Source: Microbacterium invictum (GTDB lineage Bacteria > Actinomycetota > Actinomycetes > Actinomycetales > Microbacteriaceae). From it: a stretch of 64,000 bases of DNA. The stretch covers positions 992,001 through 1,056,000 of the forward strand of contig NZ_CP139779.1 of assembly GCF_034421375.1 (NCBI RefSeq). Direction: 5' to 3'. Under the pieces are notes generated by a model. That model worked only from the letters and a program-made list of their open reading frames with translations, made no database searches and was not told the origin of the DNA. This document shows, one piece after another, positions 60,237-64,000 of the stretch (within the stretch, counting starts at the first letter, position 1; each line of letters opens with the position of its first letter). Position numbers and translations under genes: made by a program.

Positions 60237-60863
60237 ATGGACTGGTGGATGGCCTTGCTCGTGGCGGGCGTTCCGTCCCTCGTTACCGCCGTTTCTCTAA
60301 TCGTTCAACAACGAATAAACGCGAACACGGCCGCGGCTGCGGACGAAAGTCGCCGGATCGACGCGGAAGCCGAGCGCCAACACGAGGAACGGATGCTGGA
60401 AGCGTCCAATGCGCACGCCCGGCAGCACGCTGAAGCCGACCGCCAGAACGCAGCCCGCGAATCGTGGAGGGCGGACAGGCGTGCCGCTCACACCAAACTC
60501 CTCACCCGCTTCGAGGAGATCCAGTCCGCGGCACGCGCTGGCCTGGGGCAGGTCTCCACTGAGATCGACTTAGTCGGCGAGATGTCTGAGTGGGACTCCG
60601 ACCTTCCCGACCTCCCCCAGGAATTGGTGGCCGACGTTGCGCTTCTCTGTTCAGATAGGTCAGCGGGAGCGGCCCAGCAGGCGAGCGCGAGGGCTGCTGC
60701 CCTCGCGATCTCGGTCATGATGCTGGAATTGCTCGGTCCGGATCGAGAACTGGAACAACTCAAAGCGGATCGCGACACGGCGAAGTCCGACTTGGACCGC
60801 TTCACGAAGGCGGTCGCTGAGTACCGACAGGCGGCTAAGCAGGACATCGACACCGTGAACTGA
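60237..60863 (+). CDS. Membrane-anchored coiled-coil protein (island cargo)
   Basis: 208 residues. A single N-terminal helix (WMALLVAGVPSLVTAVSLIV, about 4-23) is followed by a long charged coiled coil (about 35-90, rich in Glu/Arg/Ala/His). Then comes a helical domain, and a second coiled coil runs at about 165-205 (ELEQLKADRDTAKSDLDRF). agggtggg precedes the ATG. No family recognised. Inner-membrane anchoring with a cytosolic stalk is the likely topology. Confidence 0.72.
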   Translation: MDWWMALLVAGVPSLVTAVSLIVQQRINANTAAAADESRRIDAEAERQHEERMLEASNAHARQHAEADRQNAARESWRADRRAAHTKLLTRFEEIQSAARAGLGQVSTEIDLVGEMSEWDSDLPDLPQELVADVALLCSDRSAGAAQQASARAAALAISVMMLELLGPDRELEQLKADRDTAKSDLDRFTKAVAEYRQAAKQDIDTVN

Positions 60864-60915
60864 CCAGCCGTCATCTCGGCGACCGCCGATTCGACCAATG
60901 CAGCAGACTTAGTCG

Positions 60916-61449
60916 GTGCCGACACCCACGCCAAGCCCCCTGCTGGTCAGCGACGCAAGCGAAGCGGCGGTGATCGGACTATGGGGAGTGATTCTCGGTG
61001 CAGCCTTGTCCCTGGTCGGAACGGTCCTTATCCCGTGGCTTCGAGACTCCCTCGACCGCAGGCGCGAGGCGCGAGAGAGCCTGGAGCGCGAGCGCCGCGA
61101 CAGCCTCCTGGCGACCATCTCTGCGCTCCTCGATATGCGACAAGCGCAACCGGGCGATCGCGGCGACGCTCAGGCCCGATTCGGCACGAACCTGAACAAT
61201 CTCACAGTGCGCCTCACACCCGAGGAACAACCGATCCTCGACGTGCTCATGCTCATGCTGGCCATGGTGCAAGAGCCGCGACGGAACATCAACAACATGG
61301 TCGGGGAATCGATGGCGGTTCTCACGCTGTGGGTGCGTGGCGACATCCAGACGAATGACGTGATCTCGGAAGTGGAAATGCGGGCGGGAGTCACATTCGC
61401 GCCAGACCGCAAATCGGCGTCGGTGACCAAGCCCGCACCGGCGAACTGA
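60916..61449 (+). CDS. Membrane-anchored protein of unknown function (island cargo)
   Basis: 177 residues. One N-terminal helix (AAVIGLWGVILGAALSLVGTVLIPWL, about 17-42) is followed by a basic coiled segment (RDSLDRRREARESLERERRDSLLATI), then a soluble region with LTPEEQPILDVLMLMLAMVQEPRRN. GTG start 52 bp after the preceding cargo gene, same strand, so probably one message. Family not recognised. The layout (helix, charged coil, small domain) parallels its neighbour. Confidence 0.7.
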   Translation: MPTPTPSPLLVSDASEAAVIGLWGVILGAALSLVGTVLIPWLRDSLDRRREARESLERERRDSLLATISALLDMRQAQPGDRGDAQARFGTNLNNLTVRLTPEEQPILDVLMLMLAMVQEPRRNINNMVGESMAVLTLWVRGDIQTNDVISEVEMRAGVTFAPDRKSASVTKPAPAN

Positions 61450-61463
61450 CTGGACCCCAACCG

Positions 61464-61904
61464 TCAGTAGACGCCGATATCGTGCTTGGCTCTCGGCAGT
61501 TCTCCGCCACCGCCCTGAAGCCGGAAGCGCAGCACCCGCGTCCGCCGTCGATGCAGGTTCGGTTCCTGGCTCCACGTCAGTCGGAACCGGCCATCCCCCG
61601 CCGCGTCAGCCTGGTAGATCAGCGTGATGGAGAGCCGTTCGCCAAACTCTGCGTGCTTCCTGGTCTCGCGAGAGAACGCCGACATCAGGCTGTCGCCCAC
61701 CTGCTCAAAACGCACATCCCGAGCAACACCCCGCCCGCGGTTCTCGGCGGTCGCGGTGACCCTCACTTCCCCCTCAGTGTCGGGTCCCTTGACCTTCACG
61801 CCCGTCACCCACCGCGGCGCGGGTGTCCGGTTGCGCCAGAACGTCGCGGCACTGATCAGCAGGCTCGCGCCCGAGATGATCAGCGCCCACCAACCAACGT
61901 CCAC
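61464..61904 (-). CDS. Membrane-anchored small protein, coupled to the HEPN/Abi-like gene
   Basis: 146 residues. One helix (WWALIISGASLLISAATFW, about 5-23) precedes a beta-rich domain (EGEVRVTATAENRGRGVARDVRFEQVGD, then GRFRLTWSQEPNLHRRRTRVLRFRL), suggesting an Ig-like or similar fold. Its GTG directly follows the TGA of the upstream gene (TGAGTG), so translation is coupled. Family not recognised. Confidence 0.7.
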   Translation of the reverse strand: MDVGWWALIISGASLLISAATFWRNRTPAPRWVTGVKVKGPDTEGEVRVTATAENRGRGVARDVRFEQVGDSLMSAFSRETRKHAEFGERLSITLIYQADAAGDGRFRLTWSQEPNLHRRRTRVLRFRLQGGGGELPRAKHDIGVY

Positions 61905-62933
61905 TCAGCCGCCCTCGCGTCGGACAATCACGCCAGCGGAGAACCACCCGACCAACGTCGCCGCCAGTTCGACATGGCCGACTGCCTCAGTTTCGCTGTA
62001 CCCATGCCCCGAATGCCGGTGCTGCTCGGCGAACGCGAGCGTTTCGAGCATTCCGACCAGCACGGCCTGGTGATCGGGGTGGTCATCATCACGACGAGCC
62101 AGGACCAAACCCCAGCCTTTCTGGTCTCTCAGCGCGCCGACGATCTTCGAGAGTTGTGGGCGTTTGTCCTTCGGGATCACTATCGGCCCACCCGCAGCCT
62201 CCACAGCCTGTATGGCCTCGCGTAGTACTTTGCTCGCATCCGGCTCAAGCGCTCGCATCTCCAGCCATGCTTTCGCGAGGTGCTGACCCGCGGTGGCGTT
62301 CGAGTCATCAACAGCCCGCTGCACAGCATCTTCGATGCCTTCCGGCATCCTCCGGCCGATACGAAACACGTCATCCACGACGCTGATCTGAACCGCCGAG
62401 GACGACATCTCCATGTGCTGTGCGAGTATCGCCATCCCCTGAGGCATGCGGCCCCAGTTATCTGGTTCGTAGTCCGAGATGAGCAGATCGACGACGCGCA
62501 GGATGAACTGGTCACCCCGCGTCATCACGTCGTCTGCCAACTCGCCGGGTCTCGGGTCGGTGAGCCCCAGGCGCACACGCAGTGCGGTTTCAATGCCATG
62601 AACGACGTGAGGGTTCACAACCCCGTAGGGAGAACGTTCCGCGAAATACTGTTCTAGCCAGTGGCGGATCGGAGCCTCAAGCGTGACGGGGACAGGTTCA
62701 CGGATCACCATCAGTTCCGCGTATTCCTCATCGGTCGCGTCCCACGGTCGCCACGGCTGCACATCGGGAGCGTACCTGCGACCAAACCACGGTTTGGGAG
62801 AGACACGCGCCCCGCCCCCTTGCAGAAAGAGCGCGTGCGCACTGGGAACCGCCGATAGTGATGAAAACGATGCGCGCGCGAGCGTCGAAGAGGCCAATCT
62901 CACAACTCGCTCACGCGCGGCGGTGACACGCAA
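61905..62933 (-). CDS. HEPN/abortive-infection-like protein (island cargo)
   Basis: Up to 342 residues. The C-terminal region (about 225-340: AIQAVEAAGGPIVIPKDKRP, then HRHSGHGYSETEAVGHVELAATLVGWF) resembles helical C-terminal domains of abortive-infection and HEPN-like proteins, including an Arg-x(3)-His cluster. The N-terminal half (PIRHWLEQYFAERSPYGVVNPHVVHGIETAL) is a helical domain of unknown type. The start is uncertain: a TTG at 62931-62933 opens the frame, but the first ~50 residues look non-native and an ATG/GTG nearer 62700-62760 may be real. The defence role is inferred from resemblance and context. Confidence 0.62.
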   Translation of the reverse strand: MRVTAARERVVRLASSTLARASFSSLSAVPSAHALFLQGGGARVSPKPWFGRRYAPDVQPWRPWDATDEEYAELMVIREPVPVTLEAPIRHWLEQYFAERSPYGVVNPHVVHGIETALRVRLGLTDPRPGELADDVMTRGDQFILRVVDLLISDYEPDNWGRMPQGMAILAQHMEMSSSAVQISVVDDVFRIGRRMPEGIEDAVQRAVDDSNATAGQHLAKAWLEMRALEPDASKVLREAIQAVEAAGGPIVIPKDKRPQLSKIVGALRDQKGWGLVLARRDDDHPDHQAVLVGMLETLAFAEQHRHSGHGYSETEAVGHVELAATLVGWFSAGVIVRREGG

Positions 62934-63032
62934 CGGGACTCAGCCAGATTTAGAGATACCGGGGGTGACTCACGCGCGCGCGTAGTAAGGAGAGCGGAAT
63001 ACGCCGGGTGACGGAGCGTGACGCGCCAGAGG

Positions 63033-63085
63033 GACTGTAAATCAGCCGGCGTAGCCTTCGGGGGTTCCAATCCCTCACTCGCCAC
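63033..63085 (+). repeat. attR: right copy of the tRNA-Tyr 3' repeat
   Basis: Matches 59055-59107 except G to C at 63068 in the T-loop (ttcc for ttcg). No 5' half is present, so it is not a tRNA gene. Confidence 0.93.
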
Positions 63086-63091
63086 CCAGCT

Positions 63092-63119
63092 CAGGGGCCC
63101 GGCTTCGGCCGGGCCCCTG
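63092..63119 (+). terminator. Displaced original terminator of tRNA-Tyr
   Basis: caggggcccggc (63092-63103) pairs exactly with gccgggcccctg (63108-63119) around ttcg, then ctgtttc. It sits directly after attR, where the uninterrupted tRNA gene would have ended. Confidence 0.8.
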
Positions 63120-63199
63120 CTGTTTCTCCGGGCGATCGGACCGCCTGACATGCCCGCTCTCGCGTGCCAGGATGGGCATGCGTCGACGAGAGGACCGAG

Positions 63200-64000
63200 A
63201 TGACACAGCCCCAGCCGCACGAGACGCCCGCGTCGGCCGCATCGCAGACGACGGATGACGCGGGTCGGTCACCGCTCATCCGCGCCGCCATCTGGGTGGC
63301 CATCGGCGCCCTCATCGCCGCAGCGATCGTCTGCGTGGTGTGGGTCCTCATCGGGCCCGAGAACGGCATCGTCGCCCGCGCCTTCCTCACCGTGCTGCTG
63401 CTCGCCGGCTTCGCCGGCGCGGCGATCCTCGACGCCAACCTCGCCCCGAACCGCCCGGCGTGGCTGGCGCTGGCGAGCATGGGGGTGTGGATCCTCATCC
63501 TGCTGATCGGCGCGGTGATGATATGGATGCCGGAGCGCTTCGCCTACTCGGGATTCGGCCGCTTCGTGTCGTTCCTTCTCATCGTGCTCATCCTGCAGCT
63601 GGCGCTGTTGCACATCCGTCTGTTCCTGAAGGCCCTCGCCCGCAACCGCACGACCTTCACCCAGGTCATCGCGATCGTGACGATCGTGCTCGTCATCGTC
63701 CTGGCGATCATGCTGGTGATCCCGCTGATGCTCTCGGAGTACGCGCAGCTCGGCGACCTCTACTGGCGGTTCGTCGTCTCGATCACCATCCTCGCCGCCG
63801 TGGGGACCGCGCTCCTTCCGCTCATCAATGTGCTCTTCGCGCCGCGCCGGCCGCGCCCGCAGCCCGTCGCCGCGCCCTACGCCGGCTACCCGGGTTACCC
63901 CGGAGCAGGCGGGCAGCAGACGGGCGTCATCCCCGCGTGGGCCCCTCACGCTCCGCAGGGTCAGACCTGGCCCGGTCAGGCGCAGGCCGGGTGGCAGGCC
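63200..64000 (+). CDS. Multi-pass membrane protein, partial (3' end outside window)
   Basis: Open through the window end (267 codons). A polar N-terminus (about 1-27) is followed by about six hydrophobic helices (from WVAIGALIAAAIVCVVWVLI to ITILAAVGTALLPLINVLF). A cytosolic tail rich in Pro, Gly, Gln and Tyr (YAGYPGYPGAGGQQ) then begins. gaccgag precedes the ATG. Family not recognised; an actinobacterial multispanning protein with a disordered tail. Confidence 0.75.
   Translation, partial: MTQPQPHETPASAASQTTDDAGRSPLIRAAIWVAIGALIAAAIVCVVWVLIGPENGIVARAFLTVLLLAGFAGAAILDANLAPNRPAWLALASMGVWILILLIGAVMIWMPERFAYSGFGRFVSFLLIVLILQLALLHIRLFLKALARNRTTFTQVIAIVTIVLVIVLAIMLVIPLMLSEYAQLGDLYWRFVVSITILAAVGTALLPLINVLFAPRRPRPQPVAAPYAGYPGYPGAGGQQTGVIPAWAPHAPQGQTWPGQAQAGWQA

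Larger units (their letters stand above)
59055..63085. mobile_element. 4-kb integrative island in tRNA-Tyr
   Basis: Bounded by the 53-bp direct repeats (offset 3,978 bp). It contains an integrase gene (broken), four cargo genes and a terminator that now serves the tRNA. The cargo has visibly more A/T than its flanks. It lacks replication, transfer or phage structural genes, so it is a small satellite-like or decayed element; with the integrase interrupted it is probably fixed. Confidence 0.9.

Noticed and set aside
63033..63085. A second tRNA-Tyr gene
   Set aside because: The 5' half, including acceptor and D arm, is missing and the T-loop carries a disabling change; it is the attR stub.

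Overview
The window is high-GC actinobacterial chromosome. Gene content, codon use and conserved neighbourhoods point to Microbacteriaceae, most likely Microbacterium or a near relative; this is inferred from content, since no rRNA is present. Evidence includes the 32-residue ribosomal protein bS22 beside a BldC/excisionase-like HTH gene, a dispersed menaquinone (men) cluster, several LLM flavin enzymes of the F420-dependent class, a CcdA/ResB/CcsB cytochrome c system, and many leaderless promoters (TAnnnT placed 6-8 nt before ATG or GTG).

Layout. 0-9.5 kb: upp (partial) and tadA, an LLM oxidoreductase, an alpha/beta hydrolase, proC, a SnoaL-like protein, the KtrAB potassium system, an ArsR-type regulator, the HTH gene with bS22, a rhodanese, a glutaredoxin-like protein and an MscS channel. 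9.6-13.7 kb: a Fe3+/polyamine/phosphonate-type ABC operon whose binding-protein gene carries an in-frame amber codon. 13.8-17.9 kb: a secreted ScyD-like protein, an archaeal-type AspRS, DedA and a histidine phosphatase. 17.9-22.4 kb: cytochrome c maturation (TlpA/ResA-like, CcdA, ResB, CcsB). 22.4-28.5 kb: palindromic repeats, then a YhgE/Pip-MMPL exporter pair under a divergent TetR gene with two palindromic operators; the MMPL protein carries what looks like a dead ABC-ATPase domain at its C-terminus. 28.5-46.6 kb: menaquinone biosynthesis (menC, menB, menE, menA, menD, menF, menG and a polyprenyl diphosphate synthase) interleaved with PPK2, a DUF885 hydrolase and a menF-led operon that includes an amidohydrolase, a TIGR04076 protein and another LLM enzyme. 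46.7-51.3 kb: ferredoxin-NADP reductase, hydrolase, quinone reductase, DoxX and YajQ. 51.3-56.4 kb: a maltose-type ABC importer (binding protein, MalF, MalG) behind two LacI-type operators, with no ATPase in the window. 56.4-58.9 kb: methyltransferase, FBP zinc protein and PfkB kinase.

59.0-63.1 kb is an accessory island of about 4 kb in tRNA-Tyr. The intact tRNA lies at the left end. A 53-bp copy of the tRNA 3' portion (52/53 identical) marks the right end. Inside are an integrase gene broken by a TGA codon and four unrecognised cargo genes: one with a C-terminus resembling abortive-infection/HEPN-like proteins, and three that each begin with a single membrane helix. This is the best candidate for an undescribed system here, probably defence-related, though that is inference. 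The window closes in a multi-pass membrane protein gene.

The genes fit an aerobic, menaquinone-based respiratory bacterium: c-type cytochrome assembly and quinone synthesis occupy almost half the window.
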